Assembly: GCA_021647315.1 (NCBI GenBank)
Contig: JAKIUY010000004.1
Coordinates: 1-64,000, forward strand
Direction: 5' to 3'
Source: Victivallaceae bacterium
GTDB taxonomy: Bacteria; Verrucomicrobiota; Lentisphaeria; Victivallales; Victivallaceae
DNA: 64,000 bases
Numbering within the stretch: the stretch's first letter is position 1; each line of letters starts with the position of its first letter. The notes beneath the pieces are model-generated. The model made no database searches and was not told the DNA's origin. It worked only from the letters and a program-made list of their open reading frames with translations. Position numbers and translations under genes: made by a program. Shown one piece after another: positions 35,494 to 45,020 of the stretch.

Positions 35494-38400
35494 TTACGCT
35501 TTGACAATTGTCACCTTACATTGTTCACCGTTCAGGTCAACTTCCAGGCCATTTTCAGTTTCAGCTAATTCGAGGTTTAATGCCAGAATTTCATTGCTTA
35601 TATATTCACTGAATTTTTCAATCGCAGCTTGAGCTATAGGTGTTGCCTGGTAGGTAACATTTATCCGGTCTGAAACCTCAAACCCGGTATCTTTACGCAG
35701 ATTCTGCACCTTGCTGACAAATTCACGCGCCATGCCTTCCTGCGTTAATGCATCATCAAGGACTGTATCCAGCGCCAAGGTAATACCGCTTTCAGTCGCT
35801 ACCGTCATACCGGCTTTCTCTTCACGTTCGATCAGCAGATCATCAGAGGTAATATCCATAACAGTACCGGAGGCAAAAGTGATAGCGACCTTGCCACCAT
35901 CAAGCACCGTGGCAATTGCCGCAGCATCAAGCTGAGCAATCAGAGCAGCGCCCTCTTTCATATCTTTACCGAGTTTGCGACCGAGTACTTTGAAATTGGC
36001 TTTCGCTTTGCGGGTAACCAACTCTTCTTCGTCCTCACCGAAAACAATCTGTTTAACATTGAGTTCTTCAGCAATAATATCTGAAGTTTCACTCAGCATT
36101 TTTGCGATTTCCTTATCATGAACCACAATAATTGCCTTAGCTAACGGCTGACGAACTTTCAATGAGTGTTGCGTCCGCAGGAAACGTCCCAAGGTTACGG
36201 CAATCATGGTGTTTTCCATCTGCTTTTCCAGATAAACATCACGTCGTGTAGTTTCAGGTTGTGGGAAGTCACAGAGATGAACTGATTCAGGCATTTCAGC
36301 GGTGCGCAAATTGCGATAAATCGCTTCCGTAGTGAACGGGATAAACGGTGCCGCTGTTTTGGCAAAAGTCAGCAAAACATAATGCAGCGTCTGATAGGCA
36401 TCCTGTTTGTCATTGTCGTTACTGCTCTTCCAGAAACGTCTCCGGCTACGGCGAATATACCAGTTAGTCAGGTCTTCAACAAATTTCTTGAATCGATTAG
36501 CCGCTTTCTGCAAATTATAATTATCCATTTCACTGCCGATCTCCTCGGTCATTTGTGACAATGAACTCAAAATCCAGCGATCAAGCGGATTTGCGGGATT
36601 TTCAGGTCCTGACGCAATACCCGAATCCGGTTCCCAATTATCAACATTGGCGTAGGTAACAAAGAAACTATAGGCATTCCAGATCGGCAACATGACGCCA
36701 CGCAGGACATCCATGATACCATCTTCAGTAAACTTAAGATCTTCGCCCCGCACCACCTGCGAACCGAGCATAAACAATCGCAACGCATCTGCGCCATATT
36801 TTTCGACCACCTCTTTCGGGTCAGGATAATTTTTCTTACGTTTAGACATTTTCTGACCATCTTCAGCCAGAATCAGACCGTTTACCACGACATTGGCAAA
36901 TGGCGGTTTATCAAACAGTGCCGCGCCTAAAACGACCAAGGTATAGAACCAGCCGCGGGTTTGATCGAGACCTTCAGCAATAAAACTGGCTGGGAAGTTG
37001 GCTTCAAAATGTTCTTTATTCTCAAACGGATAGTGATTCTGGGCATAAGGCATTGAACCGCTCTCAAACCAGCAGTCCAACACTTCAGTCACCCGTTTAA
37101 GCGGAGATTTACCAGTCGGCGAAGGAATTTCCAGTTTATCCATAAAATGTTTATGGATATCATCAATTTTTTCACCGGTAAGCTCTTCAAGTTCAGCCAC
37201 CGAACCAATACAGATAACCTCACCTTCGTCATTACGCCAGATAGGCAATGGAGAGCCCCAGTAACGATTACGGCTGATAGACCAGTCGCGGGCATTCGCA
37301 AGCCATTTACCGAAACGGCCGGTTTTAATATGTTCAGGCGTCCAGTTAATTTTACTGTTTGCATCAAGCATTTTCTGTTTAATTTCAGCAATATTAACAA
37401 ACCATGAGGGAATCGCGCGATAGATCAATGGTGCGTCATCCCGCCAGCAGTGCGGATAACTATGTTTAATCTGACCACGATGTACCAGTTTGCCCTCTTC
37501 TTTCAGGCGGCGGATAATATCCTTATCACAATCTTTAACATAACGTCCAGTGTAATCAAATACTTCACTATTAAAGCAACACTGTTCGTCAACCGGACAG
37601 ACTTCAGGTATGCCGTTGGCTTTACAGACAACACTGTCCTCTTCACCAAATCCCGGAGCGTTATGAACAATCCCGGTACCATCTTCAGTACTGACATAAT
37701 CAGCTTCAAGCACTTTAAACGCGCCCTGTTCCGCCAGATCCGCAAAATATGGGAAGAGCGGTTCATAGTTGATGCCAACCAGAGCTGAACCTTTCATTTT
37801 TTCAATAATTTCCGGCTGTTCGTCACGGTAATATTCACTTAACCTTGATTCGGCAAGAATATAATAGTTATCCCCATCTTTGATTTTTATGTAGTCAATC
37901 CCTGGTCCGACCGCCAGCGCAAGGTTGGAGGTTAATGTCCATGGTGTTGTAGTCCAGGCCAGAAGATAACAGTTAGCTTCATCTTTGCAGGCGAATTTAA
38001 TGGTAATCGCCGGATCCATTACATCAGCATAGCCCTGATTGGCTTCAAAGTTAGACAATGGAGTAGCACAGCGTGGGCAATATGGCAGAATCTTATACCC
38101 CTCATAGATAAGGTTTTTATCCCAGAGCTGTTTAAATACCCACCAGATGGATTCCATATAATCAAGATCCATTGTCCGGTAACCATTATCAAAATCAACC
38201 CACCGTCCCATCCGAGTTACAACATCTTCCCATTCGGCAGTATAACGCAACACAATACCGCGACATGACTCATTAAATTTATCAATACCGTAGGTTTCAA
38301 TATCTTTTTTACTGGTTAGGTTGAGTTCTTTTTCCATCTCATTTTCAACGGGCAGACCATGACAGTCCCAGCCGAAGGTGCGTTCAACATATTTGCCGCG

Positions 38401-38622
38401 CATGGTCTGGTAACGTGGCACCACATCTTTAATCGTCCCAGCTAACAGGTGTCCATAATGGGGCAGACCGGTAGCGAACGGCGGTCCGTCGTAAAAAACA
38501 AACTCTTCTTCGCCTTTACGGTTTTCCAGTGATTTTTTGAAAGTTTTATGCTGCTTCCAGAATTCGAGCACCTCGTGCTCCATTTCCGGAAATTTCGGCT
38601 GATTACTTATTGGTTTAAACAT
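35494..38622 (-). CDS. ileS: Isoleucyl-tRNA synthetase
   Basis: This 1042-aa class I synthetase charges tRNA-Ile. The HIGH motif is HYGH (residues 55-58, PPFATGLPHYGHLLAGT), KMSKR is at about 600, and the editing domain (CP1) and anticodon-binding region (DRWILSSLSQ) are present. The GWDCHGLPVENEMEKEL block and the longer C-terminus without a terminal zinc-finger Cys set fit the eukaryote-like type (IleRS2), which is known to be less mupirocin-sensitive. That assignment is inferred by eye. The terminator at 35438-35463 ends transcription. Confidence 0.97.
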   Translation of the reverse strand: MFKPISNQPKFPEMEHEVLEFWKQHKTFKKSLENRKGEEEFVFYDGPPFATGLPHYGHLLAGTIKDVVPRYQTMRGKYVERTFGWDCHGLPVENEMEKELNLTSKKDIETYGIDKFNESCRGIVLRYTAEWEDVVTRMGRWVDFDNGYRTMDLDYMESIWWVFKQLWDKNLIYEGYKILPYCPRCATPLSNFEANQGYADVMDPAITIKFACKDEANCYLLAWTTTPWTLTSNLALAVGPGIDYIKIKDGDNYYILAESRLSEYYRDEQPEIIEKMKGSALVGINYEPLFPYFADLAEQGAFKVLEADYVSTEDGTGIVHNAPGFGEEDSVVCKANGIPEVCPVDEQCCFNSEVFDYTGRYVKDCDKDIIRRLKEEGKLVHRGQIKHSYPHCWRDDAPLIYRAIPSWFVNIAEIKQKMLDANSKINWTPEHIKTGRFGKWLANARDWSISRNRYWGSPLPIWRNDEGEVICIGSVAELEELTGEKIDDIHKHFMDKLEIPSPTGKSPLKRVTEVLDCWFESGSMPYAQNHYPFENKEHFEANFPASFIAEGLDQTRGWFYTLVVLGAALFDKPPFANVVVNGLILAEDGQKMSKRKKNYPDPKEVVEKYGADALRLFMLGSQVVRGEDLKFTEDGIMDVLRGVMLPIWNAYSFFVTYANVDNWEPDSGIASGPENPANPLDRWILSSLSQMTEEIGSEMDNYNLQKAANRFKKFVEDLTNWYIRRSRRRFWKSSNDNDKQDAYQTLHYVLLTFAKTAAPFIPFTTEAIYRNLRTAEMPESVHLCDFPQPETTRRDVYLEKQMENTMIAVTLGRFLRTQHSLKVRQPLAKAIIVVHDKEIAKMLSETSDIIAEELNVKQIVFGEDEEELVTRKAKANFKVLGRKLGKDMKEGAALIAQLDAAAIATVLDGGKVAITFASGTVMDITSDDLLIEREEKAGMTVATESGITLALDTVLDDALTQEGMAREFVSKVQNLRKDTGFEVSDRINVTYQATPIAQAAIEKFSEYISNEILALNLELAETENGLEVDLNGEQCKVTIVKA

Positions 38623-38689
38623 AATTATTTTTATCTATTCTCTTTATTTTATTTATTTTTAGGTTCCGCATCTGCGGGATTTTTTCATC

Positions 38690-39106
38690 TCAAGCACTTC
38701 TGTTATATTCCAAACGGTACTTACGTTGTATTTCATAATCCACCAACTGCGATTCATATTCTCTGCAAGTCAGTGAAAAAAAACTGTGATATAACTCATC
38801 GTCACGCGTAAACAGCAGACGTCCGGTTAGAGCCTCAAACCGATAAACAGGGTCTTCTTTATTTAGAATTCCGATGTCCGGTTCAGCAATATCATCTGTT
38901 GCACGTGATACTACACTTGCTATTCTGCTATACAAATCAAGATCAATCGGTCGATCAAGATAGACTGCAATATCAATATCACTACCAGGCTTAACAAGCC
39001 CGGATTCAGCTGTTGACCCATGCAACAGTACAAATAAAACTTCTGGACAATCATTTTCCATAGCTGCCGCAAGTTTGTCTGGATCAAAATATTTTATATC
39101 AATCAC
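38690..39106 (-). CDS. mntA: MntA-type nucleotidyltransferase (antitoxin)
   Basis: The protein is about 138 aa from a GTG at 39106 with AGGAG 10 nt upstream, overlapping the hepT stop; the longer frame to 39142 would overlap hepT by 44 bp. It carries the minimal nucleotidyltransferase motif LLHGSTAESGLVKPGSDIDIAVYL (GS-x10-DxD). In known HepT-MntA (type VII) pairs, MntA adds AMP to the HepT toxin and neutralises it. The adjacent HEPN gene supports this role. Confidence 0.82.
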   Translation of the reverse strand: MIDIKYFDPDKLAAAMENDCPEVLFVLLHGSTAESGLVKPGSDIDIAVYLDRPIDLDLYSRIASVVSRATDDIAEPDIGILNKEDPVYRFEALTGRLLFTRDDELYHSFFSLTCREYESQLVDYEIQRKYRLEYNRSA

Positions 39107-39509
39107 ACTTATCAAGCTCCTGCATAAAACTATCAAAATCACTCAATTTAGCTGTAGCAATAGTATAAAGCAATTCCGGCTCGATTGCTTCATAACGATG
39201 AACGATAAGATTTCTGAATCTTACCATATCTACATAAGGATCTGGTTTAGTAATAACTTTCAGTTCGACTAGTTTTTCAATCGCCCTTCCTGCTGTCTCT
39301 GCCGGACCGGCATTTTCAATTGCAATAACTCTTTCTGCTATATCAATTATTATTTCAATCATCACCTGAAGGCTACGCTCTGTCATGCGCTGCATTGCCC
39401 AGTTACTGTTGAATCTGGCAAATGTCACGTCATTCAATTCACTGCGTAACCTAGTTAAATAATCAGCAAGTAGTGCAGTTTTTTTCTGAATAATTCCGTT
39501 ATATTTCAT
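39099..39509 (-). CDS. hepT: HepT-like HEPN ribonuclease (toxin)
   Basis: This 136-aa all-helical DUF86 protein has the HEPN RNase motif R-x4-H in VRFRNLIVHRYE, the RxxxxHxY form modified by MntA in the characterised system. It ends within the mntA start (GTGATTGA overlap), so the two are co-translated. The toxin-first order matches known hepT-mntA operons. Confidence 0.85.
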   Translation of the reverse strand: MKYNGIIQKKTALLADYLTRLRSELNDVTFARFNSNWAMQRMTERSLQVMIEIIIDIAERVIAIENAGPAETAGRAIEKLVELKVITKPDPYVDMVRFRNLIVHRYEAIEPELLYTIATAKLSDFDSFMQELDKCD

Positions 39510-39521
39510 AGCGCAACCTGT

Positions 39522-40277
39522 TTATACCGGGCGTTTGTCAAACGAAGCAATATTTTCATATTTTATTCTGATCCGTTTAGTTCTGCCATTATGGTCTGTC
39601 ATCTCAAAAATAACCACGTCATCCAACGTGCCGACAATTATTTCAGCAACCACTTTATTCCCACTCTTCAGTTCCAGATCAAACGGACCTTCACGTTCGC
39701 CGATCTGATTAACCGCAATTGAATCAAAATAATCTTTATCCATTTTTACCGGTGCTGTTTCACCATCTGAAAGCTCTGGCTCTGGCTCAACAGAAGTCTC
39801 TTCCGACACCACTGCCAAAGGTTCAGGATCGACTGTTCCTGTATTATGATGCTTTTCAAATAACTGTTCTTCCTGAGCAAATATCTCCTTACCTGCTTCG
39901 CTGTCAGCATCCACTCCGAGTTTATCAAGCTTTTTATTAATCCGATTCTGTTTTATTTTTTCTGTAATTTCATAACTGGCAACATCCAGACGCGCCGCTG
40001 AACGGTCAAACCCGCTCTCTAACGCATTTTCACCAAATTTTTCATCCAAAACAAAAATAATGGTAATCGGATAAGCATACGGTAATAAAAGTCCACCGGC
40101 AAAGTGCAACATTACACTGTGCCCTTTCATTTCAGCGATAGTCGCTGCCAGAAAACCGCTGGCAGCCCAGATCACCGCCAGCACAAAACTTTGGATCAAC
40201 GTGCCTAAATATGGGTACAAGCCGACATGAAAAAACAGCCTGATCCATTCATAAATCACAATAAAATATTCATCCAT
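39522..40277 (-). CDS. Membrane protein of unknown function with C-terminal soluble domain
   Basis: In this 251-aa protein, two TM helices are clear (about residues 25-48 and 55-77; FHVGLYPYLGTLIQSFVLAVIWAASGFLAATI and HFAGGLLLPYAYPITIIFVL). A charged helical linker with an acidic Glu/Pro-rich part (about 145-180) follows. The C-terminal segment of about 60 residues (LELKSGNKVVAEIIVGTLDDVVIFEMTDHNGRTKRIRIKYENIASFDKRP) looks like a small beta-barrel. It lies 12 bp upstream of hepT on the same strand. Family not recognised. Confidence 0.7.
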   Translation of the reverse strand: MDEYFIVIYEWIRLFFHVGLYPYLGTLIQSFVLAVIWAASGFLAATIAEMKGHSVMLHFAGGLLLPYAYPITIIFVLDEKFGENALESGFDRSAARLDVASYEITEKIKQNRINKKLDKLGVDADSEAGKEIFAQEEQLFEKHHNTGTVDPEPLAVVSEETSVEPEPELSDGETAPVKMDKDYFDSIAVNQIGEREGPFDLELKSGNKVVAEIIVGTLDDVVIFEMTDHNGRTKRIRIKYENIASFDKRPV

Positions 40278-40497
40278 ATCAAAACCTCATCCGCTTAGTG
40301 TTGACAATCCATAAAGACAAATCAATTAGTCACCATTACAATACATCCTGTTTAGAGAAAAACAATATTTACAGAGCCTGAATCCGCGCGAAAAACATAA
40401 CAATTGCACTGCAAAGGGTGCGTTCAAAACAGGCTGGGGAGTTTTGCACCGGCAACGAACTGCTGGTCAAGGCATAAAAGTTTTTTATAAATCCTTA

Positions 40498-40696
40498 ATG
40501 CATCGCGGTCATGATGCTGCAACCAGTTCCTGCCCCAAATGCGGCGGTGCAGGTAAAATGATCCCAGTTATTGATCCGGTAAAAGTATATTCATATAGAT
40601 ACCTGCACGCTCTGCTACGGTCATTGGCTTGATGGTGGAGAATATGAAAAAATGAAACAAAGCTCAATGCTTGACATGTTCAGAAACCTACTATAG
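40498..40696 (+). pseudogene. Frameshifted zf-TFIIB-type zinc-ribbon gene
   Basis: The first half reads SSCPKCGGAGKMIPVIDPVKVY in one frame. The second half, DTCTLCYGHWLDGGEYEKM, runs in another frame from 40598 to a stop at 40696. Joined, they give the CPxCGG ... C-x2-C-x-G-x-WLDxGE pattern of small zf-TFIIB proteins. A one-base shift near 40590 breaks the gene. The rest of the 530-bp gap (40278-40806) holds a GGTGCTCC/GGGAGCAACC hairpin at about 40755-40795 and no other gene. Confidence 0.6.
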
Positions 40697-40806
40697 ACAA
40701 TTGCAGAAATCCTTGTAGCAGAGGCTACATTTATCCAAAAAGCATGAGGACGGCGGTGCTCCTCCACCATCAAAATGTGTCTGTGCGGGAGCAACCAACC
40801 TGCTTT

Positions 40807-41745
40807 TTATCCAAGCCTGGTGCGACGATATTCGCGGGCAAACTGGTCACCATCATACCCCGGATCATCCTGACGCAGATCAGTTAAAAAGACTTTTTGA
40901 CCATCATTAATCCAGGACTGACGGGCAGCAATAGCAGCCAGTTCAGGTTCCAGAATTTCGTCAGCACTTAACGGTAATTCATCTGTCATACCAGTCAAAT
41001 ATGGTAATTGTGCTTCCAACAAACTACGGTATATTTTTGAGTTATCGACACTTATCTGGTAGGCATTTTTATCAGTAACGGCGGTAACATTAAACGGCAA
41101 CCAGAAATTTTTACCGACTGTCATCAAAACAATGCGTCCATCATTCCATTCCAACATCAACTGTTTCTGACTTGAACTGCCTAGATACTGAACTGAATGA
41201 ATACCCGGGCCCATCAGTCCTGAAACAATCGCATAACCATGAATACCGTAATTCATATCGTCTACACCAATTGCAGTATAGGCAGTATGAACAGTTCCAC
41301 GCTCGTCTACTGGCAAAACTAGCAACTCTTTAACTTCCTGACAAAAACGCAGGCTTGAACCACCGGTAACCCGTTTACCCTGCTTCATCCAATCAAGGAA
41401 GGTATTAGCATCCTTCATATTGCCGACAATCGGTTTATCAATCAAGACAGCTTTATCGGCCTCGACAAATGGCACTGCCTGTTCAATATGTTTGTCCCAG
41501 TTAGTAGTATGAACGATCACACCATCCACCATATCAACCATATCGGTCAGATTTTCAACAACATGCGGAATATTATGATTCTTGCAGAATTCAGCGGCAA
41601 ATCCCGCCTCACGCGTCTCGCCTGAATCCCATGCGGCAACAATTTCAATATCAACCAAGCCCTCTTTGCTCATTTCTCTGATAATCGGCACCCAAGTATC
41701 CGGGTGAGAAGTACACAATCCAACCAATCCAAGTTTAAAACTCAT
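40807..41745 (-). CDS. Gfo/Idh/MocA-family oxidoreductase
   Basis: In this 312-aa protein, the N-terminal Rossmann part (KLGLVGLCTSHPDTWVPI), the EIVAAWDSG strand and the family Lys-Pro motif in AVLIDKPIVGNMKDA point to an NAD(P)-dependent sugar or inositol dehydrogenase. A C-terminal dimerisation domain follows. The substrate is not clear. The MDR dehydrogenase and GntR regulator further right on the same strand suggest a shared sugar-oxidation role, though 256 bp separate the coding regions. Confidence 0.85.
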   Translation of the reverse strand: MSFKLGLVGLCTSHPDTWVPIIREMSKEGLVDIEIVAAWDSGETREAGFAAEFCKNHNIPHVVENLTDMVDMVDGVIVHTTNWDKHIEQAVPFVEADKAVLIDKPIVGNMKDANTFLDWMKQGKRVTGGSSLRFCQEVKELLVLPVDERGTVHTAYTAIGVDDMNYGIHGYAIVSGLMGPGIHSVQYLGSSSQKQLMLEWNDGRIVLMTVGKNFWLPFNVTAVTDKNAYQISVDNSKIYRSLLEAQLPYLTGMTDELPLSADEILEPELAAIAARQSWINDGQKVFLTDLRQDDPGYDGDQFAREYRRTRLG

Positions 41746-41756
41746 TTTTCTATTCC

Positions 41757-42001
41757 TTTATTTTTATGCGATATTTTGAATATAACCGGCTACGCCGGAA
41801 CTAAGTAGCGCCAGTGTCTCGATGAGACCGGCATTCGGAGCACCGGCGACGCTAATAAAACGTTATCTAGCCACTGATACGCCAGAGGTGCCCTAAATAC
41901 AATTCCCTATTAAATCGAGATATTCTGCCGGTCTGACAACCGACCGCCGCACCAAGTAAAGACTAAGGACTCACTCAAAAATAACTTGGTGAGTCCTAAG
42001 C
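41757..42001. repeat. Intergenic CCGGCTACGCCGG hairpin repeat
   Basis: The motif ATAACCGGCTACGCCGGAACTAA near 41770-41795 also occurs, with variation, at about 14886, 22570, 45724 and (inverted) 46515. A longer fold-back (GCGCCAGTGTCTCG ... CGGCGACGC) follows. No gene. Confidence 0.55.
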
Positions 42002-43057
42002 CTAATGAGACATCTGCAAAATTATACCCATAGCCGCATCTGGATGGTCGACCAACAGATCAGCGGCCTTGCCGACATCTGCCAAAGCCATCCGATGAGT
42101 CGTCATTGGATCGACCAGCAAACGACCTGCGTCGAGCAATCTAATGATCTCCTTGAGATTACGTTGAGTCGTGAACTGAACGAACGCTGCCGGATAATCT
42201 TTGCCCACTTCGTATTCCGGATCATGATACCCTGCCCCGGTTCTTGAGGAGGCCAGAATATCCAGATTTCCACTGTAAGCTCCGCCACCGATTTCAACCT
42301 TGCAGCCACCAATCAGGATTACCCGCCCCATTTCATGGCCATCAGCAGATACTTTCATACAATCTTTCAATGACGCAAATGTTTCAGTCGCATTACCGCC
42401 AAAAGCCATCATACCGAAATCCAGACCATAAGGCGCTGCAAATTCTTTAGTTACTTCAACCGTATCCTGAGTCTTAAAATTGGCAAAATCTTTCAAACCA
42501 CACTGTTTAGCCATCTCAATCCGATTATCCATTCCTTCCCAGAGAATAACATTAGCACCGCTGAGCTGATAAAACTGTCCAGCCAGGTTGCCAACAATAC
42601 CAGCACCGAGTACCGCGCCATATTCCCCTAACTGCGGGATAGTACGTCTGACGCCCTGCAACGCGGTAGCAGCCAGACAGGCATAGGTAGCCTGTTCACA
42701 GGTAACACTGTCCGGAATTGGCACAACTAAATTCACCGGAACATTTGCATAATTGGCATGTGAAGCTTTACCGCCACCCATTGCCGCCACCCGCATACCA
42801 ACTTTCAGTTCTTTACAATCACCTTTAACTTCAATAATTTCTCCGGCATTAGCATAACCGAAAGGATCCAGTTTTCTATCTTTATCTTCATCCGGGGTTT
42901 CACGTAGTGCCTTAACACCACCCATTTCAGTTCCGGGACTGATAAGTGAAGCGTGAACTTTAATCATTACTTCATTATCCAGCAATTCAGGCATCTCCTG
43001 TTCAATCGCTTTCACTTCACCATTCCCCATAATCACTGCTGCCATTCTTTTCATCAT
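42002..43057 (-). CDS. Zinc-type medium-chain dehydrogenase/reductase (MDR family)
   Basis: The protein is about 351 aa from the ATG at 43057 (AAAGG 4 nt upstream); a 24-bp upstream ATG is less likely. It has a GroES-like N-terminal domain (EVMIKVHASLISPGTEMGGVK ... GYANAGEIIEVKGDCKELKVGMRVAAM) and a Rossmann domain (GAVLGAGIVGNLAGQFYQLSGANVILWE). The SPGTE start resembles MDR enzymes of threonine/sorbitol dehydrogenase type that often accompany Gfo/Idh proteins. The structural zinc Cys cluster is not visible. It is probably expressed with, or under control of, the GntR gene upstream. Confidence 0.8.
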   Translation of the reverse strand: MMKRMAAVIMGNGEVKAIEQEMPELLDNEVMIKVHASLISPGTEMGGVKALRETPDEDKDRKLDPFGYANAGEIIEVKGDCKELKVGMRVAAMGGGKASHANYANVPVNLVVPIPDSVTCEQATYACLAATALQGVRRTIPQLGEYGAVLGAGIVGNLAGQFYQLSGANVILWEGMDNRIEMAKQCGLKDFANFKTQDTVEVTKEFAAPYGLDFGMMAFGGNATETFASLKDCMKVSADGHEMGRVILIGGCKVEIGGGAYSGNLDILASSRTGAGYHDPEYEVGKDYPAAFVQFTTQRNLKEIIRLLDAGRLLVDPMTTHRMALADVGKAADLLVDHPDAAMGIILQMSH

Positions 43058-43181
43058 CGTACCTTTTTTATTGTGAGGCATTTTGCCTCGGTTATGTTTA
43101 TATCCTATAGAACCTACCTAGAACCTATGGGACTTATGGCAAAACTTATAGTTTTTGTGCCTGAGCAGCATCTACCTAGTG

Positions 43182-43221
43182 CTACCATCAAGCATCTACC
43201 ATCAAGCATCTACCATCAAGC
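43182..43221. repeat. Tandem 14-bp repeat (CTACCATCAAGCAT)
   Basis: Three near-perfect copies between the GntR stop and the MDR gene. The unit length is twice seven, like the heptamer arrays elsewhere. It is preceded by AGAACCTA repeats near 43110. Confidence 0.8.
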
Positions 43222-43241
43222 ACCAGCATCAGCCCCAATCA

Positions 43242-44258
43242 TCAATTTTCAATTCTCAAATATCCTGAAAGATAGATTCTTCTTGGACTGTTGCCAGGAT
43301 TATTAATCCGACGCAGGCACTCATCAAATGCGACTTCGCCGACCTGTTCCCAGTCCAACATAATCGCTGGCATAGAATAATAATTCGGATACATAAAATT
43401 CTTACCATCCATGCCAAGGATTATATTATCGGGCAAAGCCCCATTACGACGTTTAAAACGCTCTAAATAATGTTGCATCGTCGAACAGGTTGCAAATAGA
43501 TAACCTATGCCTTCAATAAACTCAAATTCTTCATCGCTATCACCACCATCATAATAATGTTCAGAGACCAAACCACCAACGTTACGCCAAGCTTCAGCAA
43601 ATACCGTTGCCCGGTGACAATAGGCGGGATGTTGCGGAGCGATAATTTCAATGCGTTCAATATCGTGCTGCTTGAAATATTCCATACTCTGCTGGGCACT
43701 ACTCCACGGATCAAGATTGACAAACGACATACTGTTACCTACCGGCAGGTGAACACAAACTCCAACTGACGGCAAATTAAGCGGCAGAGCGGATAGAACA
43801 GCATCAACTTCATGCAAAAACAGTATACCATCTGTGCCACCACTCTGTTTGGCGATATAATCAGAGGTCAGATCACTAAGCGGCAATGGATTTAATTGCA
43901 ACTGACACCCATTGGCATCAGCCGCCCGCATCATACCCATCAACACCGAAGCATAAATCCCCTGTTCATTAGAAGGATTAACCGAACCAAATACCGCTAT
44001 ACTCTTTGTTGAATCGCCATCAGAGTGCCCAGAGCACGAACTATGACGTTTGATAAAAGTACCGGAACCATGAATGGTTTCAACCAACCCCTGTTCTGCC
44101 AGATAATCAATACCTTTTTTGACCGAACCATTGGAGAGCGAAAATTCAGCCATTAACATTCTGATAGAGGGCAAACGCTGCCCGCTGGAATAGCTGCCGG
44201 CAAGAATTCTTTCTCGCAGCAAACGAATCATATTCCGTGATTTTTCAGGTATTACCAT
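43242..44258 (-). CDS. GntR-type regulator with LacI-like effector domain
   Basis: This 338-aa protein has an N-terminal winged helix (residues 1-70; MIRLLRERILAGSYSSGQRLPSIRMLMAEFSLSNGSVKKGIDYLAEQGLVETIHGSGTFI) typical of GntR. A periplasmic-binding-like sensor domain follows (SIAVFGSVNPSNEQGIYASVLMGMMRAADANGCQL ... GTDGILFLHE), ending RRIYLSGYLRIEN. This AraR-like layout usually binds a sugar and represses transport or catabolic genes. The adjacent MDR and Gfo/Idh genes are the likely targets. Confidence 0.88.
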   Translation of the reverse strand: MVIPEKSRNMIRLLRERILAGSYSSGQRLPSIRMLMAEFSLSNGSVKKGIDYLAEQGLVETIHGSGTFIKRHSSCSGHSDGDSTKSIAVFGSVNPSNEQGIYASVLMGMMRAADANGCQLQLNPLPLSDLTSDYIAKQSGGTDGILFLHEVDAVLSALPLNLPSVGVCVHLPVGNSMSFVNLDPWSSAQQSMEYFKQHDIERIEIIAPQHPAYCHRATVFAEAWRNVGGLVSEHYYDGGDSDEEFEFIEGIGYLFATCSTMQHYLERFKRRNGALPDNIILGMDGKNFMYPNYYSMPAIMLDWEQVGEVAFDECLRRINNPGNSPRRIYLSGYLRIEN

Positions 44259-44463
44259 CTATCAACTCAACTATTGTTAATGTTTAAGACTGTTTTATCA
44301 AGATACAACAATGCAAAACAATTTCAAACACTATTTATGTAAAACTCTATGATTTTTCTGAAAAAGCACCACACTACCAAATCACAGAGCCGTAAATCTT
44401 TGATCCCGGGATCTCCGAATTTAGTAAAAAGTAAAAAAATGTGCATTTTTTGGAATAAAACGG

Positions 44464-44491
44464 TTGAAATTGGCACATAATGGGTTATAAT
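44464..44491 (+). promoter_or_regulatory. Sigma-70 promoter of mraZ
   Basis: TTGAAA (44464-44469), a 16-bp spacer and TATAAT (44486-44491) lie 30 bp before the mraZ ATG. It is the best consensus promoter in the window. Confidence 0.75.
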
Positions 44492-44521
44492 GAATTATTA
44501 TGGAACAGAAAGGATTATAAT

Positions 44522-44998
44522 ATGCTGCCATTTTGCGGACAGGATCACAGTTTAGTTGATGCCAACGGACGAATAAAATTCAGTCCGCGAGTAATTGCCG
44601 ATTTTACGGCTGAATGCGAAGGAGAGATTGTCATCCACTGCCTACCGGAAGGAGCGATAGCTGTTTATCCGGAAGAGACCTATCTGGAGATGCGTCAATC
44701 AGAAACCGCTGCGGCAGCCCAGGCAGCATCAAGCCTGCTGTTAAGACGTTCAATGCGGCGTTTCGGAGCACTGAGCAAATCTGAAAATATATCCAGGCAG
44801 GGCAGAATAACCCTGCCGCCAGCCTACCGGCAGTATGCCGAAATTCAGTCTGGCAGCGAAGTTATTGTTGTCGGCACAGAGATAGGCGTTGAAATTTGGA
44901 ATGCAACCCGCTGGACTGAAGAACTTGAAAAAATGAATGAACATGTTGTTCTGAAAGGCAAACAGGAGCTGAATGCCGACTTGCAGGGCACTGATTAA
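44522..44998 (+). CDS. mraZ: MraZ-like transcriptional regulator
   Basis: The protein is about 158 aa from the ATG with AAGGA 9 nt upstream; the longer frame would start inside the promoter. Two SpoVT/AbrB-like repeats are present: HSLVDANGRIKFSPRVIADF and SRQGRITLPPAYRQYAEIQSGSEVIVVGTEIGVEIWN. MraZ normally leads the division-cell-wall cluster and represses its own promoter. Here no rsmH, ftsL or ftsI follows. It heads a short unit with a small exported protein and an alkyltransferase gene. Confidence 0.85.
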   Translation: MLPFCGQDHSLVDANGRIKFSPRVIADFTAECEGEIVIHCLPEGAIAVYPEETYLEMRQSETAAAAQAASSLLLRRSMRRFGALSKSENISRQGRITLPPAYRQYAEIQSGSEVIVVGTEIGVEIWNATRWTEELEKMNEHVVLKGKQELNADLQGTD

Positions 44999-45020
44999 CG
45001 ATTAATATGGAGGCGGAAAA

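Noticed and set aside
43100-43230. Possible CRISPR-like array near the GntR gene
   Set aside because: Units of 14 bp in direct tandem with no spacers; a simple tandem repeat.
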